Shown here one piece after another: positions 11,441-23,296 of a stretch of DNA of 64,000 nt. Both the position numbers and the translations under genes were made by a program. The DNA lies in contig WTPW01000712.1 in the NCBI GenBank assembly GCA_009809945.1, forward strand, positions 26,059-90,058, in the 5' to 3' direction. The notes under the pieces are model-generated. The model saw only the letters and a program-made list of their open reading frames with translations. It was not told the DNA's origin and did not search any database. Positions within the stretch are counted from its first letter, which is position 1. Every line of letters starts with the position of its first letter. This DNA is from Gigaspora margarita (Eukaryota > Glomeromycota > Glomeromycetes > Diversisporales > Gigasporaceae).

Positions 11441-11525
11441 ATTTAAGCGCGCAATAATTCACAAGAGCGCTATTTTTTAAAAAAAGCATATTGGACTTAA
11501 GATTGCGCGCATGTGCGTGAGTATA
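11441..11525. repeat. GCGCGC-containing inverted segment
   Basis: AAGCGCGCAATAATTC near 11446 and GATTGCGCGCATGTGCGTG near 11500 are roughly inverse to each other. This is a CpG-rich patch in AT-rich DNA. A similar GCGCACATGCGTGC hairpin lies at 57828-57889. It may be a short element. Confidence 0.35.
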
Positions 11526-11540
11526 CATATATCAGTACAG

Positions 11541-11815
11541 TACGGTGGTTGGTCAGTACCCGTTGATCTGCAATCCGTATATTTGTTCAAAATCCGGATT
11601 TTTGTATAATCCGTTTAATCCGTTTAAAAAATATGCGGATATCTGCGGATTGCAGATCATTTATTACATGTAAACACACATTTTTATTTGTCAAACCGGC
11701 AGTTTCAAATCATCCGTTCAAAAATCTGCGAATTGTCGATCATCCATACGAATAAGGATTTGATTTTTGTGCAATCCGGATGATCCGAATTTGAACGGAT
11801 CACACCTCTAGACTG
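11541..11815. mobile_element. hAT-like MITE with ATCCG subterminal repeats
   Basis: The segment holds many ATCCG and CGGAT words (AATCCGGATTTTTG, ATCTGCGGATTGCAG, CAATCCGGATGATCCG) in both orientations. It ends GGATCACACCTCTA. Clusters of short subterminal words are usual for hAT transposase binding. The left terminus and the 8-bp duplication were not resolved. Related words occur near 12700 and 26320-26380. Confidence 0.4.
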
Positions 11816-12109
11816 TATGTACTGTACGGTGATTGCCAGGAATAAGGTAATGTATTTATACGTACGTACGTACATTCGTACGTTACGTACAAATATCAGA
11901 TATGTAATCGTAACTACCAATCTGAGGTCGCAACCACATGATCCTCGATCTCCTGATTATTTTATACGCAAGGTAAATTGTACAATTTTTCTCGCTCCTG
12001 TTCATTTGTATTTACTATACATATTTTGACAAAATAAGAGTTGGCCTTTATGTTAATAATTATATAACTAAATAGAAAACATGATAAACTAATTATTACA
12101 AATCTCTTG

Positions 12110-12485
12110 TTATAGTGAAGTCAACGGACTGGAAAAAAAATCTTCACTATAGCTACGTATATCGAGAGAATACTATAAAAAGTCAACTATTCATAATGAG
12201 TACTGGGTTTTCGGACGTAAGAAAAAGTTCGTTATATAAAATAATTATGTTTTCTTAAGAACCATAATTCTTTATACCGAACTAATATAAATTTTAAATT
12301 TTTATTACATTATATCAGAATTCATTATGGAGATGTTAGTTAACTTAATGTTTAATAATTCTGTAATTTAAAAAATCTTCACCATATCAAATCATTGCTA
12401 TGCCAAGAGATCGGTTCTTCTCGTTATTTAATCGTGAATATAGTTTAAAATTCCACAATTTTCATTATATCACGATTTTATTTGT
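12110..12485. repeat. Degenerate mariner-type terminal sequences
   Basis: A short hairpin, TATAGTGAAG to CTTCACTATA (12116-12164), is followed by diverged 'TTCGTTATATA', 'CACCATATCAAA' and 'TTCATTATATCACGATTTT' words. They resemble the repeated terminal sequences of fungal mariner-like elements. Similar words recur near 13060 and 14410-14470. No transposase frame is left. Confidence 0.35.
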
Positions 12486-12491
12486 GGTAAT

Positions 12492-12997
12492 TGTCGCGGC
12501 CGTATGCGACCACGAGTGGGTTTTCGTCCCTCCTTGTTGATTCGATTTCCCGTAGTGTAGTTCGTTTTGATCCTTATGTGCCCCTTCCTCGCACATAAGA
12601 GTCGTGACCAACCCATATATACTTACAGTCACGTCCTTTTCCTATGCTAAGGTGTCTGTAAAATATAAGTATTGGTATCAGCAAGTAAAAGTATCCGTTC
12701 AAAAATCCTTTTTATAAATTCAGACCCCCTTATATATTGTTAACGGACCTCCCAATTTATAATACAATGGTTATTGAATTATACTTTTTCGTGTTACATA
12801 ATCAATCAATAATCAATCATGCAATACTTAACTTCCGATCCCGTGTCATCATGCGATACTTGATTGGTTACCAAATCCGGGTGATTGAGAACCCGTGGGA
12901 CTGATCCATAGCGCGAGATCCAACCTTCTATCGTCGTTTTCTGCGCTACACATCCCGGTGGCCAAATTTCCTCCAAGAACCGGTTGTGGCCATGACA
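12492..12997. mobile_element. Solo LTR of an LTR retrotransposon (fossil)
   Basis: A 506-bp GC-richer unit starts TGTCGCGGCC and ends GGCCATGACA, so it has the usual TG...CA ends with a short terminal inverse. It is flanked by a perfect 5-bp duplication, GTAAT (12487-12491 and 12998-13002). No internal region adjoins it, so it is a solo LTR left by recombination between two LTRs. The family is probably Ty3/Gypsy or Copia; this cannot be decided from the LTR alone. The exact flanking duplication suggests moderate or young age. Confidence 0.85.
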
Positions 12998-13002
12998 GTA
13001 AT

Positions 13003-15250
13003 TTATTTATTAATGAGGTTCATTTATAAATCCATTTATTCTGAAGCTATCCATAGCGAACTTTTTAATAATGAGCCTTGAACATAACGAACTGTAAAAA
13101 ACTTAAATTTAATATGTTAAATTAGGAAAGGTGTAGATTTCGTATAATATTCTATCATTCAATATCATTTTATATTATCTAATTCAAGTTTTATTATGGT
13201 TCATTTTAAATCTGTTCGTGATTAAGTAACAAATTTATTTTTAAATCTGTTTAACATTAATTTTTGAAATATATTTAACTATTTATCCTAGACTAATTAT
13301 CCTGTATGTAATGGTTTTATTTCTTAGAAAGCTATACTCTTTCAAAAAAAAAAAAAAACGAAATTCAAAAAAAAAGAGGATTTATAAAACACTTAAAATA
13401 ATAGTTTGAAAAATTTTTAAACAATCGGTAACACTAGGACTTTTCGTATAGTATCTCATGGCAAGAGTTTAAAATATATATATGTGTCATTGTTATGCCG
13501 TACAGTACATAATTTTATTGTAAATATACTGTACATTACAAGATTTTTAATCGAACCATATATAATTTCTACATACTGCATGTGCGTATGTATAGAGTGA
13601 AATAGCAAGAAATTTTTAGTACTGTAGTTTTTTTCCACAAAATTGGTATTATGATTCGAATTACTGTGCATGCACACACAAATGCACGTTATTACGTGTA
13701 TTTTCTAATCTTTGATGCCAAATTGTACAGTGGTTTAAAAAAGAATAATAATCAATGCAATTGTATATAAAATCAGACAACCAAGTGATTTCTTTTTTAA
13801 TGTCTATAATTGTAAAAACTATCCTTTACTAGGCGCGCACATTGAAGTAGCACTTTAGACTCTTTATTTTAAATTAAATACAATGAGCACAACAATTTGA
13901 ACAAGTACTAACCACATAGAGCCATCGATATAATATAATTCCTATGCAGTAAGACGATTATTCTCACTTATTTATTTACACAAATTTAATTTCCTTTTTG
14001 TTTGCATTACTCGCGAAAAATACCAAAATAAGTAAAATTGTATATTATTTTTTTGTAGATAGTAGCTTTATTGATAATTTCATTAAATGTCTTCATCAAT
14101 AGCTTCATCTAGTATCAATTATGAAAACTAATAAGTTTTCATATAATGCCAATGAACCCTTATAATGAAATTCTTTGAAACAATTTAAGATTTAGTGTAT
14201 CCAGAGTTTATTATCAGCTATGTAGAAGTTTATTAAAAGTGAATTGATTGTATCTTGTTTATATTAATTCCTACTATTGGGTATGCCATTGGGGGTGTTA
14301 AACATCGGTTTAATTATATAATACAAGTAATATACATTGACACAATGTATTGTAGTTTTTGGATATTGTAAATTAATGCAGAATTTATTATAGTTTGATT
14401 TGAACTTTGATTCATTATATCAAGATTTTACTATCTTCATTATATCGTGAGTCTCTATGTCAAGAGTAACTGTGTAGTGAAAATTTTTGCCAATCATTAT
14501 TCTTAGTATATATTTACTATAATAAACGAAAGATATTATGATAATAAATAATTTATAAACTAAAATCACTAATTTTAAATATAGTATGATATTTAATAAT
14601 TTTTTAAGAACTGTTGGTCTTAATAAATTTAAGGCTTAATTTTTTTTTTTTAAAACTGAATCTATTTTTTTATAATTCAAATTTATCGCCCTAAATTTCA
14701 GTTTAAATTATATCTCTAAGAAAGTTTTAAATGTTAATTTACAGATAATAAAAGAAGTAAATTTTATACAAGATTTGTTATATATTTAAAACAAAGCTAA
14801 GTATTCTTCTTTTGTGTTATTTATGTTTTGGTGCTTCTAACTTTAAAAGAAATCTAGAGAAATGAACTTTTTTTGATAACTATTTAGTTCTATTTTAGAG
14901 TTTAGATCTTTATTTTAGTTTTATAAGCACTTTATAAAATATACATTTTGCAAATTTTGTTATTTTTTTGTTTATTTAAATTAAAATCAGAGAACAACTT
15001 ACAAATACAAAATGATATTTTTAATAAAATTTTATAGTGTAAATAGAGTTATTGCTGCAACATATTATTTAATATTTTAATGTTCAGTTCCATTTTAAAA
15101 ATAAAGCTAATTTTTACATTATTTTTTCACAACAATTAATAATGATATATAAGAATACTATGTTTCAACAAAAAAAAACAACAAAAAAAAGTTTACTTGT
15201 CCTAGTCACTGCGTAGAGGTGTATCCTATGACTAGGTAAATGCCTTGACA
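13003..15250. other. Unassigned AT-rich sequence
   Basis: No gene is recognised. Contains an A-rich block at 13343-13375 and a T-rich block near 14640. Mariner-terminus-like words occur at 13060-13100 and 14410-14470. Reading frames are short and without motifs. Confidence 0.4.
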
Positions 15251-15460
15251 AAGAAACTCACAAAAACTCAAATAAGCTAGGAATTTTATCAAATATCTGA
15301 TTCCATGAGCAAGAACTAATTAGATAACCCCTGCTATTGCTTTAACATTTATGTTGATGAAAGTGAGACCTGTTTGGTAGAAATATGAAAAAAAAATTGG
15401 TTTAACAAAAAAACTCATAAAAACTCAAATGAGCTGAGAATTTTATCAAACCTTAGTTCT
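15251..15460. repeat. Tandem duplication, about 153-bp period
   Basis: The block AAACTCACAAAAACTCAAAT followed by 'GAATTTTATCAAA' occurs near 15254 and again near 15407 with a few changes. Each copy continues into similar 'AAGAACTAATTAGATAACCCCTG'-type sequence, the second of which lies near 15465-15490. Confidence 0.6.
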
Positions 15461-16879
15461 TCAAGAAAAAAATGATTAAATATCCCCTGACACTTGTCAG
15501 TTTTATGCTTTAAAGTTCAAGTTGCCAAAACATAACCTGAAGAAACACAAGAAAGAATTGGTTATAGCCAATAATGAATATATTGTAATGTTCTTTGGAT
15601 AATTGGAATCAAAGATATAAAACTTGATTAAGTATTCTCAAAGAACATTAAAATATTTCAAAAAATCACAATATATCTGCTGCCAACTATAAGTAAAACA
15701 GATAATAAAAAAAAATACAGTATTAAAAAAAATAAGTGTAGTATAAAAAAAAAGTATAGTATCAAAAAAAAGGAAGTAACTGATAAAGAAAATAATAAAG
15801 GAGTAATCAACAAAAATTAATAAGTAAAAGAATAAAAAAACAATATATATATATATATACCTTGAAATTGTATTTAAAAAATAAACAAAAGATTAGTATT
15901 TTTATAGATCTATCTGTAATTACTGTAATTATTCATCTTCTGATTTTTTTGATATCAACTAGCCAATTAAAAAGAAAATCAAACCAAATATTCACTTTGC
16001 AAAAACCTGTTATCATAAAATTTAGATTATTAACTACAACTAGTCTTTTTTTGAATTAATAGATAACAAAAATTGTGGCTTGATTACTTAATAAATTATT
16101 GCTCCCTACTCCCAACTATTAAATAAACTGCTTTTTACTCATATTGCAAAAGTTTCAGCTTCTATTTTTTCTCAATAATTAATGGTTTAATTAATTAAAT
16201 CTTTTTAATTTTTTTAAGCAGGTTCTACATATGATAATTATAATATAAAATCAAGGTATTTAATGTTATATTTTAAGGTTTTTATGCTTTTATATTTTTT
16301 TTTCATTAGTAACTTTTTTTTAAAATATTATGGTATAGTTTTAATTTTTTTGATAAAATATTAAACCCATAAGTTTTTATTTTATTTTTTACTAATTCAT
16401 TTGTAAGATAGATAAAGGTAATGTTATTAGGCTTATCAAATTAAATTTATTTTTACAGATTTTTATTTTTTTATTTACTTTTTATGAGATAGTTTATTTA
16501 ATAAATAAGTTATTTTGAGATTTCTGAGATTTTTCAATCGAATAATAATATCATGCTTAGATTTCAAAATATAAGATTTTTTTTCTTATATAAAATATGA
16601 GTCATATATATAATATTATTTATTAATTAGAGGATTCTTTTTTTTATTTAAGCAGTTCTGTCTTTATTAATTATTTGAACAACAAAGTAAATTACACTAT
16701 TGCATATTCTACTGTCTATTAGAATCCCAGATAGTATTTACTAGATTTTGTAAAATGTTTCTAGTTTGCCATAATATCAAACATTCTTACATATAAATTA
16801 TATTTTGACTAGAAATCCCAAATTTTTTACATGTAAATTTGGATTTGGGACTTATCCCAAACAGAAAAATTATTTAAAG
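15461..16879. other. AT-rich sequence with a small hairpin and A-rich simple repeats
   Basis: 15588-15650 is bounded by AATGTTCTTTGG and an inverse-like AAAGAACATT, so it may be a tiny hairpin element. 15705-15860 is A-rich with repeated 'AGTATAGTAT(C)AAAAAA' and a (TA) run at 15846-15859. No gene is recognised. Confidence 0.4.
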
Positions 16880-17316
16880 CCCTGTAAGAAAAGTAGCATG
16901 TGGTACAGTTCAAAATGGCATAGAAAAACAACTATTACGTGCCTTTACAAAAAATTTCATGTGCAAATCATGGTCCACAAACTGTTCATCACTGCAATTT
17001 TTATAAAAAATATCCAAAAATCCATGCCAACATCCATAGATTTTGGATTAGTAAACTGCTACAAACTTTAATCCATTTACTGTTCAAAATTTATAGGTGA
17101 ACGTGCCAAAAATAGCATGGTAAAAAGAAACCATCTCATACCTCATGTGTCAAACATGGTACACTATTCTGTGCCTTTCTGTTATTTTAGTAAAATGCCA
17201 AAATACATGTATTTTGGCTTAGTAAACTGCTGCAAAATCTGTTTCATTTGCAGTCCAAAATTTATGTGTATACCCATAATGCCATAGATATTACACATGC
17301 TACTTTTCTTACAGAG
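16880..17316. mobile_element. CCCTGTAAG MITE, CpG-depleted old copy
   Basis: It starts CCCTGTAAGAAAAGTAGCAT and ends with the inverse, GCTACTTTTCTTACAGAG. It aligns almost without gaps, in opposite orientation, to the copy at 33369-33811. Differences are overwhelmingly C-to-T and G-to-A. About two CpGs remain against about twenty-two in the other copy. The frames across it are chance. Confidence 0.9.
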
Positions 17317-17752
17317 AAGTTTAGCATCTTAGCTAATAAGATCGCAAATTGTTGACTTCAAACTAATGAATAAGTATCAGGTAAATATTGAATACAAGAC
17401 TTACTAATATTACTATATTTAGCTCATAGAATGACTAGTAACTTATTTATACATTTATAAAGTATTTTTTGTGAACATAAAGTTTTACTAACAAAGAATC
17501 ACTATGAAAGCAAACTCTAGCTCTAAATGAACATAGATATTTACTGTTAAAAGTAATCCAACAGAACCCTGAGCTATTAGTATATAGGTCACAAAAAATT
17601 TAAAATTTTTTATAATAGCTCTAAGCAAGCATTTTTATTAATATCAATAAGCATTTTTACCATATGATATAAAAATTTATTAAAATAAGCAAACATATTA
17701 TCTAACTTATAATAAAATATTTTTAAAAATATGTCACTCCAAAATAAGGGCT

Positions 17753-18140
17753 GTGACAGTGCTATGACAGTGCTGTGACAGATATTACATAATATCCATT
17801 TACTATGAGGGTACCCTCCAATATAAGATGATTCTGATTAGTTGATTTTAAAAAAATTTAATATCAAAATTTTACTAATAGATTATAATTTTTGGCTCTA
17901 AATAAACTTATTTAAAATATAATTATATACCAAATAATGTATTTTTTGTGCTAAGCAAGTTTACTTAGAGCTAAATGTTATAATTCTTTAGCACAATTTT
18001 GCATAATGCAGGATGTTTTATATTTTTATTAATAAAAAAATATTGAAAATCCAGCATTGTGCAAAATTTTATTAATAAATTATAAATTTTGACTCTAAGT
18101 AAACTTGTTCTATGCCAAAAAATACATTATTTTAGTATGT
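17753..18140. repeat. Short tandem repeat followed by a mixed direct and inverted repeat
   Basis: GTGCTRTGACA occurs three times at 17753-17785. From 17860 to 18140 the blocks 'AAATTTTACTAATAGATTATAA', 'GCTCTAAATAAACTT' and 'AATGTATTTTTTG' recur near 18066-18140, with an inverse AAGTTTACTTAGAGC between them (17954). This has the look of a decayed fold-back element. Confidence 0.5.
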
Positions 18141-18352
18141 ATTCTTTTATTTTTTTACAGTTTCAAATAAAGATAGGCAAAATTGCATTTTTGATGAAAA
18201 TTTACTAATTTTACTTATCTTTATTCCTAAAATTAAAAAAATCAAATAACTACAGTGTGAAAACCCTTAAATCAGCTAGTCCTATATATGCAGCCAAATT
18301 TTGGGTTGGGTCAGAAGTCAGGATGGAGCCAATATAATTGCAGAAATTTACG

Positions 18353-18385
<33 letters not shown>
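18353..18385. repeat. Poly(A) tract of about 32 bases
   Basis: A near-pure A run directly follows the left-end sequence of the CAGTGYG family. The MITE at 22893 has a shorter A-rich stretch at the same place, so the run probably expanded by slippage. Confidence 0.7.
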
Positions 18386-18387
<2 letters not shown>

Positions 18388-18399
18388 GCAGAATTATGA

Positions 18400-18612
18400 T
18401 CGAATTATAATAATTCATATCTTCGAAATCATAATAGATTATGATAATTCATATCTTCAAAATCATGAATGATTCATATCATAATTCAATCATATTTGTA
18501 TTGTATCATTCGTGATTCAGATTCATATCTCATATCGTATTCATATATCATGATTTGATCATGATTCGTATCGTATCATGATTCATATCATGATTTATGC
18601 GATGAATGATAT
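18400..18612. repeat. Degenerate ATCATGATTCATATC repeat
   Basis: Many diverged copies of ATTCATATC, ATCATGATT and TAATTCATATCTT are strung together. The array is rich in small palindromes such as ATCATGAT. No coding or RNA gene is suggested. Confidence 0.6.
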
Positions 18613-18901
18613 GTATAAGTAATTTAAGTTATATTATGTTAATTACTAACTGGCACTGATATGAAATTTCCTAAAACAATGATAAAATTTGATATTTATT
18701 TTTATATCAGCATTATATTAGCAACTTCTGAATAATTTTTGAAAAAAAACTTATACTGAGCTAAGATATGTTTTGTATTGGAAAAGTTATAAAAATCTAA
18801 CAGAAATAAAATTGGCATATATCAAATATAATGCACGATAATATGTATGATGCTTCATTGCACTTTGTATAATTTTGTTACCCCCAATAATTAATTTTTT
18901 T

Positions 18902-18953
18902 ATGATCAAATAATTGTGATTGTGATCGCAATCACAATTATTTAATCATAAAA
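18902..18953. repeat. 52-bp near-perfect palindrome
   Basis: ATGATCAAATAATTGTGATT is mirrored by AATCACAATTATTTAATCAT around a GTGATCGCAATC centre. It could be a very short fold-back element or an extrusion-prone hairpin. Confidence 0.6.
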
Positions 18954-19082
18954 AACATACAAAAATACAATATATATACGTACAATCATATTCAGAAGTT
19001 TGATTTAAAAAAAAGTATTTTGAATTTATTGTTTTAATTAAGAACTGATAAAAATACTAACCATCATAATTTCGGTTATAAA

Positions 19083-19141
19083 TTTATTTAAAATATGTAA
19101 TATAAATTTATTTAAAATAATATAAATTTATTTAAAATAAT
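19083..19141. repeat. Small tandem repeat, about 21-24 bp unit
   Basis: ATAAATTTATTTAAAATA occurs three times in a row with 3-6-bp spacers. Simple AT-rich tandem repeat. Confidence 0.6.
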
Positions 19142-19418
19142 GTACTTATATTGATAAAATTTTGATCTCAACATACTACAAATTTAATAATAAATGTTTT
19201 GTATTCATTAAATTTGATTCCAATTCCCAGTAACAACTGTGAATATGTTATCAAAATTCAATTTCAGACTCGAATGCTTTTATAATTTTCTTTTTGACCC
19301 AATTCCAATAATATTTATATATAATAGACATATCTAAATATGAACTTAATTTATTAAAAGACAAAAGGTAGAAATGCAAGTATCGCAGAAATAATACTAG
19401 ATAAAGTTTACCTACCTG

Positions 19419-21700
19419 TTAATTGTTCAATGCATCAATTTCACTTAAAATTGTATCTGGTACATGGCGATGCAACCGATATTTTTTCACAGCATATTCT
19501 GCAAGTTTTCCTGTTAAACCTTTGCAATACACATCCATATATCTAAAGAACTTCTGGGCATATCGTCTAATTTCAGTGAAAGGCACTAATTCAAGGGCTT
19601 GTGGCACAGTTCTCTTAAACCTTTCCATGTATAGTCATAGTGATTGCGCGCATATAGCTTTGCTAACTCCCAAAAATTTTTTATATAATTTAATTCACAA
19701 TGGAACTTTGGATAAAAAATAACTTCATGGCTGGCAGAAATAATTGCTTCTTCAATTTTTTACGCTGCACTCTAAAATCTGGTTGGTTTGCCATTGTCGT
19801 TCTAGCACAACAATCAGTTTTTCATTGTTCATACCCTCTTTTACATACTAATTTCATTCCATCACGCAACAATCCTCTCTCACTCAATACTTGCTTTAGG
19901 CCCTTCGGTTTACCACAAAGATCAGGGTTTTGATAATCTTCAGGAAAGCACATGTCTTGTGGGATATCATCTCCGTATATGGTACTTCTATTGTTTGAGA
20001 ACATTAAATGTTAATATATTGCTGTAAAAAAATTTAAAATACTTATAATAATATACAATCCTAATTTTTGGCTGTTTTCCAGGTGGTAAAATTTTTTTTT
20101 TGCTAACAGGGCATCTTCAGCATATGCACAATAACCAGTTGCATTGTTAATACAAAAAGAGCCTTTGCACCCAGAAACCGAGCTTCAAATATCGGGATTG
20201 CATAGTTTATCACCTGATCTACAAGATCATCTAAATTCCACCATCTATCACCATCTTTACCTGGGTAAGTTATGATACATGCTTCTAATGGAAGGATAGA
20301 AAAAACAACCTAAAAAATTTCAATTAGAACTTGTTAATTATAAAAATAAATAAATAAGACATTGCATATAGAGATGGGTTTCATTCGTGTGCATGATACC
20401 TTAATTGTACGTATTAATGCACATTCATGCGCATGTTTCAGAATCATGCGCATTTGCACATGTTATTATAAAATGCGCATCTTTCCTATCACTACTGTTG
20501 TTGTATATATACCTTGTCTTCCTCACATAATGCTAAATGTCCACCAATATCAGTGAGAAATTCACTTATATGAACTGACTGCTCTTGGCCTTTTTTGTGA
20601 AGTGGTTGCTCCTCCTTTGGCAACCATAGCCAACGTCTTCTATCATAAGCTAAAAAAATATACTCATCGTGTGTTACCAAAATGGTAATATCATCAAAAT
20701 CTGGTCTAGTTTTTTTTTCCATGTTTTCACCAGAAAAAACCACTATATGTGCTTCAAATTCTGCTATTCTTTCCAAAAACCTTTCACGATAAGCCACTAC
20801 ATCTGCACGCTCGTGTCCATCCATATACATTCCTTTTCTAACTTCCGAGTACTCAGACCCAAATATTTTTAGCCACTTTCTAGCTGTTCTCACACATATA
20901 GTTGGTGATGGATCAAAGCATAATCTTGGAAGTATTTTTTCATTCATGTGTTTTGCCAGTTTGTCTGGATTAACATTCCACTTATTTAATCAAAGAAATG
21001 ACTTGATCTGAATCAAAATATCGTTATCCCATAGAAAACTCCAAGTTTTTGGATGTTTGCCTTGTCTTGAAATTGGAAATTTGCCTTTTTAAAATAATTT
21101 ACAGCCCATGCATATAAGCAATGAGCATGATAAACACCTTTTCCAGCTGCTTCTGCCACAATAATGCTTGCCTTAATCCTTTTATGACCACGCTCTACAA
21201 GATGAAAATAGGACAGCATTGTATAAAGATGTGCCTTTACCATCTCACTATATTTATTACTCTTGATTTCTTTTTCCAATTGCTTAATGGTATTATTCAA
21301 GTTTTCTGAGGACATGATATTGTGACTTTAAGCAGTTTCAACTTCAGAGTCACTTCTAAAAGTTTCAGAATCACTATTCGAACTGATTGTATCGCTTATA
21401 TCATCATCATCCATATCCGTATTTCTATTAACCATCTTTTTAAAAAGATTAAATTAAAGTAATTTAACATTAATTCATATACATTTCAGCCAGATTTAAT
21501 GAAAAATAACTTACAGGTAACCAAAATAATTCTAACTTGGGAGTTCCAGCTGCGGCTTCTTGCTGCATTTGTCTCTGTCTTCTTTTTGTTCTTTTTGAGT
21601 TTCCAATATACACAAGCGGCCAATGAGTTGTTATTTCTGGAACTGCCTGCATCAACCTTGTAATCATGTTATCCGCTTCCTCAGATCTCAAAATACTTAT
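19419..21700 (-). pseudogene. Decayed DDE-superfamily transposase gene (fungal IS630/Tc1-like clade)
   Basis: Read on the minus strand, ordered pieces match a transposase family common in fungi. 21691-21470 and 21315-21013 give an N-terminal region with 'KASIIVAEAAGKGVYHA'. 20947-20513 gives 'YMDGHERADVVAYRERF' and 'ILVTHDEYIFLAYDRRR', where the D of THDE is a likely first catalytic acid. A probable intron (20310-20512, GTATAT...TTTTAG) follows. Then come 'VINYAIPIFEARFLGAKALF', 'NNATGYCAYAEDALL', 'NPDLCGKPKGLKQVLSERGL', 'PKFHCELNYIKNFW' and a C-terminal segment (19628-19419). Compared with the family (FDNASNH; NFIERFW), the second D reads N and the glutamate reads K. There are frame breaks, for example near 20147 and around 19610-19630, and a stop near 19820. 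It is a dead copy. Active members cut and paste DNA in the nucleus. Confidence 0.82.
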
Positions 21701-22440
21701 TTTCTCATCCTCAACATCGTTAAGCTGATCGCCACTGCTGTTATAAGTTTTTGAAGCTTCTGCCCAACTCCTTTTTTTGGCTATTCTTTGTGTCTTAATC
21801 CTTCATAAGTAAATCTTTCTTTTCAATAATTGTACCATTCTGGTAAAATGTTATATTTGACAAATGAGACTAATGTAAAGTCGATTGAGTTTTTAAAATA
21901 CCAGTCTGTACAAACTACATTTTATTTATTTTCTTTTTTTTTTCTTTTTTTTTATAATATCTTTACTTTTGATATTTTCGATATAAGAATTTATTGCATC
22001 ATTTAAGTGCCATAATAATGGCATGTAAATTAAATCTTTTGCATTTTTGAAATGTGATAGATCTTTATTTTACACCACAATTACACAATAGCTTCAGAGA
22101 TCAATCGCTAATTTGAAAATGTCCATATTACATTCCCAGATAAGTATTGAATCTTTTTGATATATTCAACTACTTTCTTTTCTTATTATTAACTCAAATT
22201 CATTCTTTATTAGATGCTTAACGGGTTAACAACTGGGCCTCTACTGATATGAATACCAATAGCATCCTATGGCAAGTTTGCCAAAGGGTGATTTAAAAAA
22301 AAAATCTTTAAACTTCTTTATTCGTCCATCTTATCCACAACCATATATAGTATTAGATAAGATTTCTTTTTTTTTTATTTCCGCTTGTCTTTTTTCTTTA
22401 ATTCAATACTAATGGTACTTTTCTCAAGGCTTAAACACTA
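21700..22440. other. Sequence upstream of the transposase remnant
   Basis: 21700-21790 may still be the N-terminal part of the transposase gene on the minus strand. Beyond that there is AT-rich DNA with T-rich runs (21920-21950, 22365-22380) and no recognisable gene. Confidence 0.35.
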
Positions 22441-22454
22441 TAGTTTTGGAAAGC

Positions 22455-22690
22455 CTTCTAAAAAAAAAGAATCTTTATTAATCTACTATATTTATACAAT
22501 GCTTTCTTACACATAAACTGTAATAAACTTACTATAACCAATCAATAAAGTTCATTGTTTTAAAAAAATAAGAATCTCTATTGACCTATATTTATACAAC
22601 ACTTTCTATTGCTATACTGAACACATTAATGCATTATTACAGATTCGGTAATAAGATTATGCACAAACTGTAATAAACTCACTGTTAGTT
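22455..22690. repeat. Two diverged tandem copies, about 115-bp unit
   Basis: AAGAATCTTTATTAATCTAC...ATTTATACAAT...ACTGTAATAAACTTACT near 22465-22535 is repeated with changes near 22570-22685, with an extra segment in the second copy. Confidence 0.5.
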
Positions 22691-22925
22691 TTTATCTAAA
22701 ACAAGTATTGATCATACTTATCTTGTTGATCGACCCTAATTACACACGTATGTAAGTACATATGACATACAGTGTGGGAACCCTTAAATCTGGGCATAAA
22801 ACAAGTATTGATGTTCTCAAAATGGTAAATATTTATCTTGTTGATCGATCCTAATTACGTACATATGTAAGTACGTAAGTATGTATGATATACAGTGCGC
22901 AAACCCTGGAACCCTTAAATCTGGC
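22690..22925. repeat. Tandem duplication, about 110-120 bp unit, each ending in a transposon-type terminus
   Basis: Both units run AAACAAGTATTGAT, TTATCTTGTTGATCGA, CCTAATTAC, ATATGTAAGTAC-like words and then TACAGTGYG...CCCTTAAATCTGG. The duplication therefore copied the terminus of the CAGTGYG element together with flanking DNA (left ends at 22770 and 22893). Confidence 0.7.
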
Positions 22926-23294
22926 AAATTTTGAATTGGGTCAGAAGTTGGGTCAGAGCCAATAGAAAATAGAATTGCAGGAATTTTCGCCAATAAAAAA
23001 AATAAAAAAAAAATTTACCTAATAAAATTTTTTATAATTCTGGCCAGAATTATGGTAATTCTGGCCAAAATTATAGTGGCTAAATTTTAGGTTTATTAAT
23101 AAAAGTAGTTAACTTTGAAAATTTATAAAAGTATTTAAACTTAATAAATTAAAAAACAAATTATATAACTTTATTCTTAAAGTCTTTCTCTACATTTTTA
23201 TAAAAAGAAAAATTGTTCTAGCTATATTAGTTATTTTTTTATAACATTTTAAAAATTGTCAATTTTGCTTGTTGATTTAAGGGTTCCCGCACTG
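22893..23294. mobile_element. 402-bp CAGTGYG MITE with TA target site
   Basis: The ends are CAGTGCGCAAACCC... and the inverse of CAGTGCGGGAACCCTTAAAT, with TA directly outside each. The subterminal text (TTGGGTCAGAAGTTGGGTCA, GAGCCAAT, AATTGCAG) also follows the left end at 18253. A small ATAATTCTGGCCAGAATTAT palindrome lies at 23034-23053. Non-coding. Confidence 0.75.
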
Positions 23295-23296
23295 TA

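Larger units (their letters stand above)
18253..23294. mobile_element. Candidate 5-kb DDE transposon bounded by CAGTGYG... ends
   Basis: A left end CAGTGTGAAAACCCTTAAAT (TA at 18251-18252) and a right end whose inverse is CAGTGCGGGAACCCTTAAAT (TA at 23295-23296) bracket the only transposase-derived gene in this interval. Two further left-type ends lie inside, at 22770 and 22893. The right end could therefore belong only to the 402-bp MITE at 22893-23294. Whether the 5-kb span is one transposon is an inference from position and matching termini. Confidence 0.4.
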
